From 21-14-0-10-47-8 sp966211455 (GTDB taxonomy: Bacteria; Bdellovibrionota; Bdellovibrionia; Bdellovibrionales; Bdellovibrionaceae): 64,000 nucleotides of DNA. The notes below the pieces were generated by a model. That model was not told the origin of the DNA. It saw only the letters and a list, made by a program, of their open reading frames with translations, and did no database searches. Where the stretch lies: assembly GCA_966211455.1 (NCBI GenBank), contig CBIHNI010000008.1, positions 1 to 64,000 of the forward strand, given 5' to 3'. Shown here one piece after another: positions 52,351 to 60,515 of this stretch; positions within the stretch are counted from its first letter, which is position 1, and each line of letters starts with the position of its first letter. The position numbers and the translations under genes were made by a program.

Positions 52351-53646
52351 ATGAGCACAAAAGACACCGGAACACTTCGCTGCAGCTTCTGCGGAAAAGG
52401 CCAAAAAGAAGTTAAAAAACTGATCGCGGGACCTGGCGTTTATATCTGCGACGAGTGCATTGACCTTTGCATGGACATCATCGACGAGGAAAAAGAAAAA
52501 GAGACGGCGGTGAAAGGAACTTTCAAAGTTCCAAAGCCATCGGACATCAAAGGCTTCTTGGACGATTACGTCATCGGCCAATTGAAAGCGAAAAAATCTC
52601 TGGCGGTAGCGGTTCACAACCACTACAAGCGTATCAACGCGCTTCAGAACGGAAAGAAATCTCAAGATGTCGAGTTGCAAAAATCCAACATCCTGCTGAT
52701 CGGTCCAACTGGATCCGGTAAGACGCTGCTGGCGCAAACGATTGCAAAAATCTTGAACGTTCCATTCGCGATGGCGGATGCAACGACATTGACCGAAGCC
52801 GGTTACGTTGGTGAAGACGTCGAGAACGTGGTTCTCAATCTTCTGCAGGCGGCCGACTGGGACGTAGAAAAAGCTCAACGCGGCGTCATCTACATCGACG
52901 AAATCGATAAGATCTCTCGTAAATCTGAAAACCCATCGATCACTCGTGACGTATCGGGTGAAGGTGTTCAGCAAGCACTTTTGAAAATCTTAGAAGGAAC
53001 GGTTGCAAACTTGCCTCCAAAGGGTGGTCGTAAACATCCTCAGCAAGAGTTCATCCAGGTTGATACTTCGAACATCTTGTTCATCTGCGGTGGTGCATTC
53101 GTTGGTTTGGATAAACTGATTGAAAGCCGCACTTCAAATAAGACAATGGGTATCGCGGCGGAAATCCGCACCCAGGCAGAAAAAGATGCGAATGAAAATA
53201 TCCTGCAAAAAGTCGAACCAGATGATTTGACCAAGTTCGGTTTGATCCCAGAATTTATCGGTCGTTTGCCGGTGATGGCGGTCCTTGATCCTTTGGAAGA
53301 AGCCGCTTTGGTCGACATCCTTGTCAAGCCGAAGAACGCTTTGACCAAGCAGTATCAAAAGCTGTTTGGATTCGAAGGTGTGGATCTGAAGTTCACGGAT
53401 GCCGCGATCAAAGCCATTGCGCAACAAGCCTTGAAGCGTCGTACGGGTGCTCGTGGTTTGCGCGGTGTGATTGAAGCCTCCATGCTGGATATCATGTTCG
53501 ATATTCCGTCACGCACCAATGTGAAGGAAGTGATCATCGATGAAAAAGTGATCGATGAAGGCGCTGCACCAAAACTGGTCTATAAGACCGAAGAAGAAAT
53601 GCGCGCCGAGGACACGGCAAAAAAAGGCTCGGCCGAGAGCGCTTAA
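52351..53646 (+). CDS. clpX: Clp protease ATP-binding subunit ClpX
   Basis: AAA+ unfoldase that recognises substrates and feeds ClpP. The 431 residues have an N-terminal zinc domain (CSFCGKGQKE with CDECIDLC), Walker A GPTGSGKTLLAQ, Walker B IYIDEIDKI, and the GYVGEDVEN pore-loop region. The ClpP-docking IGF-type loop is replaced locally by MGIAAE near the expected site, so docking residues deserve a look. The tail is short and acidic. A strong terminator follows. Confidence 0.96.
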   Translation: MSTKDTGTLRCSFCGKGQKEVKKLIAGPGVYICDECIDLCMDIIDEEKEKETAVKGTFKVPKPSDIKGFLDDYVIGQLKAKKSLAVAVHNHYKRINALQNGKKSQDVELQKSNILLIGPTGSGKTLLAQTIAKILNVPFAMADATTLTEAGYVGEDVENVVLNLLQAADWDVEKAQRGVIYIDEIDKISRKSENPSITRDVSGEGVQQALLKILEGTVANLPPKGGRKHPQQEFIQVDTSNILFICGGAFVGLDKLIESRTSNKTMGIAAEIRTQAEKDANENILQKVEPDDLTKFGLIPEFIGRLPVMAVLDPLEEAALVDILVKPKNALTKQYQKLFGFEGVDLKFTDAAIKAIAQQALKRRTGARGLRGVIEASMLDIMFDIPSRTNVKEVIIDEKVIDEGAAPKLVYKTEEEMRAEDTAKKGSAESA

Positions 53647-53980
53647 AAGCTCCACGATCGAGACTGAAATATTTTTGTAACAACACAGAAAACCCCTCGT
53701 GAAAATGAGGGGTTTTTTCATTTGAAGAAAGCAAGACTTTTGGTCCTGAAAAGCTCTAGTTTTTATTAGTCATATCATGAAAATTTCGTTCACTTCGCTT
53801 AGGACTCTGGATACCATCAATATTAACGAAGCTCCCTAACTGTTTTCGGAACAGCAGGGGTCATCACGGAAGACTTTCGGAAATTGCAGGAACAAGTTTC
53901 GAAGATCGATCGATGACAGCCAGACCATAGTCCTGTTCAGACAACGTTTACGGAAATTCATCTTCAAGGAGGGAGACAGA
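53647..53980 (+). other. Intergenic region between clpX and lon
   Basis: These 334 bases hold the clpX terminator and then about 260 bases leading to lon. A small hairpin (CTGTT-TTCGG-AACAG, about 53838-53852) lies there. No ORF and no CIRCE (TTAGCACTC-N9-GAGTGCTAA) heat-shock operator was seen. Confidence 0.5.
53689..53718 (+). terminator. Terminator of clpP-clpX
   Basis: AAAACCCCTC-GTGAAAAT-GAGGGGTTTT followed by TT, 43 bases after the clpX stop. Classic intrinsic terminator. Confidence 0.92.
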
Positions 53981-56452
53981 ATGTCGGCGACCAACAACTC
54001 GCAACTACCAATGCTACCACTCAGGGATTTGATCATCTTTCCACACATGATGATGCCCCTGTTCGTCGGCCGCGAAAAGAGCATCAATGCTCTTGAAGAG
54101 GCGATGAGCAAACAGACCGACATCGTGTTGGCGGCTCAACGAGACGCGAAAACCAACAACCCTGAGCCCAAAGACATTTACAGTGTCGGCACAGTCGGAA
54201 CGATCATTCAGTTGCTCCGCTTGCCGGACGGAACTGTGAAAGTTCTGGTGGAAGGGAAACGTCGTGTAAAAATCAAAGGCTTCGTGCCGAACGACAATTT
54301 CTTTGTTGTCAGCACAGAAGACGTCAACGAAGAGATCGCAAGCCAGGTGGAAACTCAGGCTTTGATCCGCTCGGTAAAAACGACTTTCGAAACATACGTG
54401 AAACTGAACAAGCGCATTCCACCAGAAATTTTGATGCGTGTATCGACCATCGAAAGCGCTGGCGAATTGGCTGACATTATCGTGGCTCAGCTGAACCTGA
54501 AGCTTGAAGACAAACAAAAAGTTTTGGAAATCTTCGATCCAGGCAAGCGTTTGGAACATTTGTTGAACACAATGACAGGCGAAATCGAAATTCTTGAAGT
54601 CGAGAAGAAGATTCGCACTCGCGTGAAAAAACAAATGGAACGCTCTCAGAAAGAATACTATCTGAACGAGCAAATGCAGGCGATCCAAAAAGAGTTGGGC
54701 GAGAAAGACGACTACCAACAGGAGCTTGCGGATCTCGAGGAAAAAGCGAACAAAAAGAAGATGTCCGCTGAGGCCAAAGAGAAAGTAAAAAAAGAAATCA
54801 AGAAACTGAAAATGATGTCGCCAATGTCGGCGGAAGCAACGGTTGTTCGCAACTATATCGACTGGGTTCTGTCATTGCCATGGCAGGATTACTCGGAAGA
54901 GAAGCACGACATCCGTTTCGCCGAAGACGTGTTGAACGAAGACCATTGGGGTCTGGAAAAGGTCAAAGACCGTATCCTGGAATACCTGTCGGTTCTTTCG
55001 ATCGCTAACAATATGAAGGGCCCGATCTTGTGTCTTGTGGGCCCTCCAGGGGTCGGTAAGACATCTTTGGCTCGCTCGATCGCGAAATCTTTGAATCGCT
55101 CTTTCGCCCGCATCAGCTTGGGTGGCGTGCGTGACGAAGCCGAAATTCGCGGTCACCGTAAGACATACGTTGGTGCGATGCCAGGTAAAATCCTGCAAGC
55201 GCTTCGTAAAGTCGATAAAGGCAATCCGCTTGTGTTGTTGGATGAGATCGACAAAATGGCTTCTGATTTCCGTGGTGACCCAAGCTCGGCCATGCTCGAA
55301 GTTTTGGATCCGGAACAGAACAACAACTTCCAAGATCATTACTTGGAGCTTGAATACGATCTTTCAAAAGTGATGTTCATCGCGACGGCGAACAGCCTGC
55401 ACACGATCCCGCGCCCATTGTTGGATCGTATGGAAATCATCAGTCTCGAAGGTTACACCGAGACCGAAAAGTTCCACATCGCGAAGAATTACCTGGTTCC
55501 AAAACAGTTGGAAATGCACGGTCTTTTAGACCGCAAAGTGCAAATCCAAGAGCAGACTTTGAAAAACATCGTTCGCTATTACACGAAAGAAGCGGGCGTG
55601 CGTAACTTGGAACGTCAGGTTGCAAACGTCGCTCGTAAAGTGGCTCGCGATATCGTTCGCGCCGAAGCGGTTGCCGACATGAAGGGCAGCAGCAAAAAAG
55701 CGAACGGCAAGAAAGCGGCGGCTCCGAAAAAGGTCACGAACTATGTGGTCACTCCGAAAAAATTGGTCGAGCTCTTGGGCCCAGAGAAATACAAAATGGG
55801 CAAAATCGAAGAGCAAAACGAAATCGGATTGGTCAATGGGATGGCTTGGACCGAAGTCGGCGGGGATCTGCTGGCGATCGAAGCGACCGTCGTTCCTGGA
55901 AAAGGCAAATTCACCGTCACCGGTCAGCTGGGCGACGTGATGAAAGAGTCTTGCTCGGCAGCGATGAGCTACGTGCGATCACGCGGACCTTTGTTCGCGC
56001 TGGATAAAGAGTACTTCCAGAATATCGACGTGCACATCCACTTGCCAGAAGGTGCGACTCCGAAAGATGGCCCTTCTGCTGGTATCGGTTTGTGTACGGC
56101 GATCGTATCTGCGATCACTCGCATCCCGGTGAAACGAACTGTGGCGATGACTGGAGAGGTCAGCTTGCGCGGCAAAGTGTGGGCGATCGGTGGCTTGAAA
56201 GAAAAAGTCATGGCTGCTCATCGTGGCGGTATCAAGACGATCTTGTGCCCGAAAGAGAATGAAAAAGACCTGAAGGATATCCCAAAAGAAATCCTGAAAG
56301 ATCTGAAAGTCATTCTTGTCGACCACGTCGACCAGGTGCTGGTGAATGCGCTGGATATCAAGAATCCAAAAGAGCTGTTCAAGCTTCAAAAAGAGCAGAA
56401 CTTTGGAATCAAGGCCCATTTCACAGGTCAAGCCTTGGCGCAAACTCACTGA
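53981..56452 (+). CDS. lon: Endopeptidase La (Lon)
   Basis: ATP-dependent cytoplasmic protease for damaged and short-lived regulatory proteins. The 823 residues show the LAN substrate domain (about 8-205, LPMLPLRDLIIFPHMMMPLF), Walker A GPPGVGKTSLA, Walker B LVLLDEIDKM, and the protease domain with nucleophile Ser in PKDGPSAGIGL and Lys in GGLKEKVMAA. A Lys/Ala-rich insert (SSKKANGKKAAAPKK) separates the AAA and protease domains. AAGGAGGGAG precedes the ATG. It has its own promoter region after the clpX terminator. Confidence 0.97.
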   Translation: MSATNNSQLPMLPLRDLIIFPHMMMPLFVGREKSINALEEAMSKQTDIVLAAQRDAKTNNPEPKDIYSVGTVGTIIQLLRLPDGTVKVLVEGKRRVKIKGFVPNDNFFVVSTEDVNEEIASQVETQALIRSVKTTFETYVKLNKRIPPEILMRVSTIESAGELADIIVAQLNLKLEDKQKVLEIFDPGKRLEHLLNTMTGEIEILEVEKKIRTRVKKQMERSQKEYYLNEQMQAIQKELGEKDDYQQELADLEEKANKKKMSAEAKEKVKKEIKKLKMMSPMSAEATVVRNYIDWVLSLPWQDYSEEKHDIRFAEDVLNEDHWGLEKVKDRILEYLSVLSIANNMKGPILCLVGPPGVGKTSLARSIAKSLNRSFARISLGGVRDEAEIRGHRKTYVGAMPGKILQALRKVDKGNPLVLLDEIDKMASDFRGDPSSAMLEVLDPEQNNNFQDHYLELEYDLSKVMFIATANSLHTIPRPLLDRMEIISLEGYTETEKFHIAKNYLVPKQLEMHGLLDRKVQIQEQTLKNIVRYYTKEAGVRNLERQVANVARKVARDIVRAEAVADMKGSSKKANGKKAAAPKKVTNYVVTPKKLVELLGPEKYKMGKIEEQNEIGLVNGMAWTEVGGDLLAIEATVVPGKGKFTVTGQLGDVMKESCSAAMSYVRSRGPLFALDKEYFQNIDVHIHLPEGATPKDGPSAGIGLCTAIVSAITRIPVKRTVAMTGEVSLRGKVWAIGGLKEKVMAAHRGGIKTILCPKENEKDLKDIPKEILKDLKVILVDHVDQVLVNALDIKNPKELFKLQKEQNFGIKAHFTGQALAQTH

Positions 56453-56497
56453 GGCTTGCAACAAAGCTGATCTGAACGAAAAATTTAAGATTTTTCA

Positions 56498-56525
56498 CAA
56501 CGGCTCCCGATCAGGGGGCCGTTTG
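56498..56525 (+). terminator. Terminator of lon
   Basis: AACGGC-TCCC-GATCA-GGGG-GCCGTT stem-loop followed by TTGCATTT, 46 bases after the stop. The stem is good, the T-run is short. Confidence 0.65.
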
Positions 56526-56679
56526 CATTTAAAGACCAGTGTTCTTCATCAGTTAGGACAAAATGCGCGCTTCAAAATCACACTCAGCCCATAGGCATCA
56601 TGCACAATAAATAAGCATCATCGATGACAGAGTTGATTGACGTCTTGTCAGGAATTTGTGAGAACGGTCCGACTTTGCG

Positions 56680-57822
56680 ATGACGACTTTATCACCGAAC
56701 AAAAAAACCGAGTCCGCCTTTGATCGTATCCACGAGATCGGTCGACTTTTATCCGAGCGCGGAGACTTTTTGTTAGCAGCTCCCAAGTTGTTGGAAGCGG
56801 CTGAAGGTTATTTGCAAGAAAAGAACTTTAGCTCTTATCTGGATTGCCAGAATCATCTTCTGCGCATCTATGCCGAGCGCGAGCAATTCGAAGAAGTTCA
56901 AACGCTGAAAGAAAAAATCCAAGATCTGGTTCTGAAAGAAGGCTTCGAGCTCAACTCGAAGACCTACTATACGCTGGCTTTATGTGCGTCTTACAAAGGG
57001 CAAACTGAAACGGCGCTTGAATATCTGCAAAAGGCTTTGGCCATCGCACTGGCGACCGATCACAAACGCGACATCTGTTATGCGATCAACGGTCTTGCGA
57101 TCTGCTATAAGAATCTTGGCAAATATGCCGAAGCTTTGAAAGAGCTCTACAACCTGCAAATTTTCTTTCAGGTTTTGGATATTCCAGAAGTTCGTATTTC
57201 GTCTCAGATTCTGAACGCGCAGATTTTCAATGAACTGAAGCGGTACGATCAGGCGCTGGAACTTTTGTGGCAGACCTACGATCTGTTGAAAGAGCATAAG
57301 ATCCTGCATCTGCATCTACGCGTGATTTACAACATGGGTCGCACCTATATGTTGATGGGCGATAAAGAGGTGGCGCGTACGCACTTTAAGCTCGCGCATC
57401 GTTCAATGGATCCGCAAAACATGGTTCGCATGGCCCGAAGCGTACAAGAAGCTTTGCAAGAGCTGGGCGGCGACTCTGTGAACAATTACGACCTGATTTT
57501 CGAACTGGAAAAGCATTCTGTGGTCGAAAAGAAATTGGGTCGTATCGATTTCAAAAATCAATTTATCTTAATGGATCTGCTTCGCCTGTTCGTTCAGAAT
57601 CAGGGACAAGTCTTCTCGAAAGAATACTTGGTCGAGCAGGTCTGGCGCCAAAACTACGATCCAGCGATTCACGATAATAAAATCTACGTGACGATCAAGC
57701 GCCTGCGCAAAATGATCGAGCCGGATTACGACAAGCCGAAATACATTTTCCGTGCGAAAAACGGTTATTTTATGAACAAATCCGCAAGGGTGCTCATTGA
57801 AAGTAGAGGGGAACAACAATGA
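56680..57822 (+). CDS. TPR protein with C-terminal OmpR-type winged helix
   Basis: The protein has 380 residues. Residues about 15-265 form a chain of TPR-like helical hairpins (TYYTLALCASYKGQTETALE, DICYAINGLAICYKNLGKYA). The C-terminal about 285-370 is an OmpR/PhoB-type winged helix (LVEQVWRQNYDPAIHDNKIY, then VTIKRLRKMIEPDYDKPKYI and RAKNGYFM). There is no receiver domain, so this is a one-component regulator that probably senses a protein or peptide through its TPRs. It overlaps the following exported-protein gene by ATGA, so that protein may be its partner or target. Confidence 0.85.
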   Translation: MTTLSPNKKTESAFDRIHEIGRLLSERGDFLLAAPKLLEAAEGYLQEKNFSSYLDCQNHLLRIYAEREQFEEVQTLKEKIQDLVLKEGFELNSKTYYTLALCASYKGQTETALEYLQKALAIALATDHKRDICYAINGLAICYKNLGKYAEALKELYNLQIFFQVLDIPEVRISSQILNAQIFNELKRYDQALELLWQTYDLLKEHKILHLHLRVIYNMGRTYMLMGDKEVARTHFKLAHRSMDPQNMVRMARSVQEALQELGGDSVNNYDLIFELEKHSVVEKKLGRIDFKNQFILMDLLRLFVQNQGQVFSKEYLVEQVWRQNYDPAIHDNKIYVTIKRLRKMIEPDYDKPKYIFRAKNGYFMNKSARVLIESRGEQQ

Positions 57823-58322
57823 GAATTTTAGCTGCGATTATTTTAAGTTTGGGGATTTCATTTATCGGCAAAGCCGATCCGGGTGATGCTTGGCCTTGGG
57901 GAGCAGAAATGCCATTCCCATGGAAAGGTATCCAGGGAACATGGTTGGTTTACCTGGATGGACAGCCGACATTGTATGCTTTCCGCACGGTTCAATCGAA
58001 GAATGGAACCAATCAGTTGGATGTCACTCAATACGACGCTCACACCTGTCAGGTGCTGGCACAAGGGGCGGGATTTGAAGAAGAGCGTGTCGTTCGCGGT
58101 TTGATCCTGACGAATAAGACAACTCAAAATATCACGATCCACGTCTTCAGCGAAGCAGCCTTAAAGTACAACAAATACGACGAAGGCAAAGCGCGCGCCA
58201 AGGCAGTGAAAACTTATACGGTGATGAACATCACGAATTTTGGCGCCGAAGAATCAGAAACTTTCGAGCTGAAGAAGGTTCATAACAGTCCGACCGGTAT
58301 TTGCGCCGTCAAAAAGCGCTAA
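57819..58322 (+). CDS. Exported protein coupled to the TPR regulator
   Basis: The 167-residue protein has a signal peptide (about 1-19, ending FIGKA). The mature start is Trp/Pro-rich (DPGDAWPWGAEMPFPWKGIQ), followed by a beta-rich domain (GTWLVYLDGQPTLYAFRTV) with Cys in AHTCQVLA and a Cys near the C-terminus (GICAVKKR). The fold may be a small beta-barrel. Its ATG overlaps the stop of the upstream regulator. A strong terminator follows. Function unknown. Confidence 0.78.
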   Translation: MRILAAIILSLGISFIGKADPGDAWPWGAEMPFPWKGIQGTWLVYLDGQPTLYAFRTVQSKNGTNQLDVTQYDAHTCQVLAQGAGFEEERVVRGLILTNKTTQNITIHVFSEAALKYNKYDEGKARAKAVKTYTVMNITNFGAEESETFELKKVHNSPTGICAVKKR

Positions 58323-58353
58323 TTAAAGAGCCCCTTGTTTATCTAGGGTTTCC

Positions 58354-58403
58354 AGGCGATCCGCCGCTTTCTCAAAAAGCAAGGTAGGATCGCCTTGTTT
58401 TTT
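58354..58403 (+). terminator. Terminator of the TPR-regulator operon
   Basis: AGGCGATCC (58354-58362) pairs with GGATCGCCT (58387-58395) around an inner GCTTT/AAAGC hairpin, and TGTTTTTT follows. It lies 32 bases after the stop at 58322. Confidence 0.85.
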
Positions 58404-58532
58404 CACAGGACCTTTTGTGAGGGCCCCAAGATGCTCTGCTTAAATTGCGAGCACAATTTCACACCAGGTCCAGTTATATTGTGACTTAACCCCGAACTTA
58501 CCGAAATCCTTAGAAAAAAAGTCGAGCGCTCG

Positions 58533-58562
58533 TTGACGAGAAGCTTTGTCTATCCTCACAAT
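58533..58562 (+). promoter_or_regulatory. Possible promoter of the 58584 gene
   Basis: TTGACG (58533-58538), 18 bases, then CACAAT (58557-58562) resembles a sigma-70-type promoter. It sits just upstream of a strong ribosome-binding site (TTGAGGAGG). Confidence 0.3.
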
Positions 58563-58583
58563 TTGTCTTGAGGAGGAAACGAT

Positions 58584-58832
58584 ATGAAGTTCCCAATGAC
58601 AATCTCTCTGGCTGTATTGCTGGTGAGTGCATTTGCTCTGAATGCGAATGCAGAGAAAAGTAAAAAAGAACAGATCGAAGACGCAATGAAAGCCTGCGGT
58701 AAACCCGCTGACGACATCCCACGTTTGACGAAGGTGTTTTACCTTTGCGCTCCAGGTTCGAAAGTGGACGCGGATGGATGTACAACGGATTGTTTGAAAA
58801 AAGTTGAAGGCGCGGAAGCCGGAAAGCAGTAG
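58584..58832 (+). CDS. Small exported Cys4 protein
   Basis: The 82-residue protein has a signal peptide (about 1-23, ending NANA). The 59-residue mature part holds four Cys (MKACGK, FYLCAPG, DGCTTDCLKK), consistent with two disulfides in the periplasm. A TTGAGGAGG ribosome-binding site makes high expression likely. It is nine bases upstream of the porin-like gene and probably co-transcribed with it. No family recognised. Confidence 0.8.
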   Translation: MKFPMTISLAVLLVSAFALNANAEKSKKEQIEDAMKACGKPADDIPRLTKVFYLCAPGSKVDADGCTTDCLKKVEGAEAGKQ

Positions 58833-58841
58833 GAGAAAAAT

Positions 58842-60158
58842 ATGTTTAAGAATATTGCAAAGAAATCATTGCTCTTGGCTTTGGCTCTGCCAATGGCCGC
58901 ACAAGCGCAATCCAAAATGTCATTGGAAGATCGTGTAACGGAACTGGAATCAAACGCTTCTTTGAACTACTTCAAGTTCGGTGGCTTCCTTGAGACTTAT
59001 TATGACTCTTATGTTTACAAGCTTGGAACGGTTGAAGATAACAACAGCTTGATGCGCATGCGTGTTGGTTTCGATATCAACGCCGATGTCAGCAAAGCCA
59101 TCAAATTCTACTCGCGTATCTCTGCTTCTAAGTTCTTGAATCAGATCGGTACTCAGTCAGGTACGGGCGCAAATGCTCCAGCGGCAACATCAGAAGGTCG
59201 TCAAGGTCGTGATTGGTCAGGATCTCAGCTGTATCTTGAAAAAGCATACGCTGACGTTTCTTTGACTCCATCAACAATCTTCTCTTTCGGTCGTTTGCCA
59301 ACAGAAGATGGTCCTCCAGCAAACTGGAACTTGGATAAGCCTCGTATGGGAACTTACCCAATGGTTATCTACAATTCAGTCCTGGACGGTTTCGCTTTGA
59401 CTCACAACATGAAGTTCGATGCTGATACATTGGCATTGCGTTTGATTTACACGCCGCTGATGACAGTTGCGAAAAGCGGATCGAACACAATCGCTTCGCC
59501 ACAAGGTGACGGTAAGAACGATAGTACGACTCATCTGACTTCTTGGATGGTCGACTATAATATGAACGGTGGTTCATTCGCTAAGAATCTGAGCGTGATC
59601 TATCAAGGTGTGAACAGCGGTTATATCTGGATCAACGGCTCAACTTTGGCTTATCCACCAAGCAGCACTGGCGCGACTGCGTTCAGCATCATGTCTCACA
59701 CTTTGAACGTGTTTGCTGAAGACATCGCGGGTTCAGGCTTCGATTTTGGTGTGGCTTACTTGTCAACAGAGCTGAAGAACAAAGGGACATTGTTGTTGGC
59801 GGGTGTTTTGCCTAGCTACGGTTACGGTGCAGAGTCTTTGGAAGACACAGCACGCGGCAGCAGCACATTGGCTCACCTTCGTTACAACTTCGGTAACTCG
59901 GCTGTCGGTGTTGAATATGTGAACGGTACTAAAAACGTATTCATCTACGACTTGGGTAACACGAACCTGACGAACTTCTACGGAACTCCAGGTGATGCAA
60001 CTCAGGTTTACGTCACTCACCGTTTCATGCCAGAACTGACAGGCCGTATTGGTTATGCTCAGCAGAACTACAAGTACAACGACATCTCGTTGGGTAAAAC
60101 TGCTGAATCTGACAAGAAAATCACAACGACTTCAGCAATGTTGCGTTTGGATTTCTAA
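58842..60158 (+). CDS. Outer-membrane porin-like beta-barrel
   Basis: The 438-residue protein has a signal peptide (about 1-22, ending QAQ-S). A short helical segment (SLEDRVTELESNAS), like the trimerising start of some porins, follows. Then come regular amphipathic strands (YFKFGGFLETYYDSYVYKLG) and a C-terminal Phe (LRLDF), the barrel-assembly signal. AGGAG precedes the ATG. A terminator follows. The strong ribosome-binding sites and codon regularity suggest an abundant outer-membrane protein; the solute is unknown. Confidence 0.82.
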   Translation: MFKNIAKKSLLLALALPMAAQAQSKMSLEDRVTELESNASLNYFKFGGFLETYYDSYVYKLGTVEDNNSLMRMRVGFDINADVSKAIKFYSRISASKFLNQIGTQSGTGANAPAATSEGRQGRDWSGSQLYLEKAYADVSLTPSTIFSFGRLPTEDGPPANWNLDKPRMGTYPMVIYNSVLDGFALTHNMKFDADTLALRLIYTPLMTVAKSGSNTIASPQGDGKNDSTTHLTSWMVDYNMNGGSFAKNLSVIYQGVNSGYIWINGSTLAYPPSSTGATAFSIMSHTLNVFAEDIAGSGFDFGVAYLSTELKNKGTLLLAGVLPSYGYGAESLEDTARGSSTLAHLRYNFGNSAVGVEYVNGTKNVFIYDLGNTNLTNFYGTPGDATQVYVTHRFMPELTGRIGYAQQNYKYNDISLGKTAESDKKITTTSAMLRLDF

Positions 60159-60189
60159 TCTCGGCGTCAGCTGAAATTTGAAAGTGGAG

Positions 60190-60217
60190 ACGGGTCCTTT
60201 GGGGCCCGTTTTCTTTT
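60190..60217 (+). terminator. Terminator of the porin gene
   Basis: ACGGGTCC-TTTG-GGGCCCGT followed by TTTCTTTTTT, 31 bases after the stop. Confidence 0.85.
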
Positions 60218-60318
60218 TTGGGGGGGCTGGCAAGGACAGACTTAACTGCCGGGCCTTATTTTCACTCGGCCGCGCGGATCGGGCTTTGGGCTTTGATTGG
60301 GCTCTCGTCCGCTTTGCT

Positions 60319-60355
60319 GACCCCGATAGGGGTACTATCAGGGTCTCTTTTTTTG
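60319..60355 (+). terminator. Orphan terminator-like hairpin
   Basis: GACCCCGATAG (60319-60329) pairs with CTATCAGGGTC (60335-60345) with one C/A mismatch, and TCTTTTTTTG follows. No gene ends just upstream on the plus strand, so it may end a small RNA or attenuate the 60516 gene. Confidence 0.7.
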
Positions 60356-60515
60356 CTGGGGAGGGTGTGGGTTGCGCCTTTCGTGCCTCTCAACAAATCG
60401 ACATTCAGAAAAATTTTTCAGGATTCTTTGTCTGGATTTCATTGAGCTTGCGGATGGCTGGGCATGGTCTTTGTAGATGTCTGGCCCCAGGGGAAAAGAA
60501 TCTGGGGAGATTTTT

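Larger units (their letters stand above)
60159..60515 (+). other. Gene-poor region with two terminators
   Basis: These 357 bases hold the porin terminator and a second terminator-like hairpin at 60319-60355. A 75-codon TTG-initiated ORF (60218-60445) has no ribosome-binding site and runs through the second hairpin, so it is not accepted. A short RNA between the two terminators is possible. Confidence 0.5.

Noticed and set aside
60218..60445. 75-codon plus-strand ORF with a hydrophobic stretch
   Set aside because: It starts with TTG inside the T/G-run of the porin terminator, lacks a ribosome-binding site and runs through a terminator hairpin.
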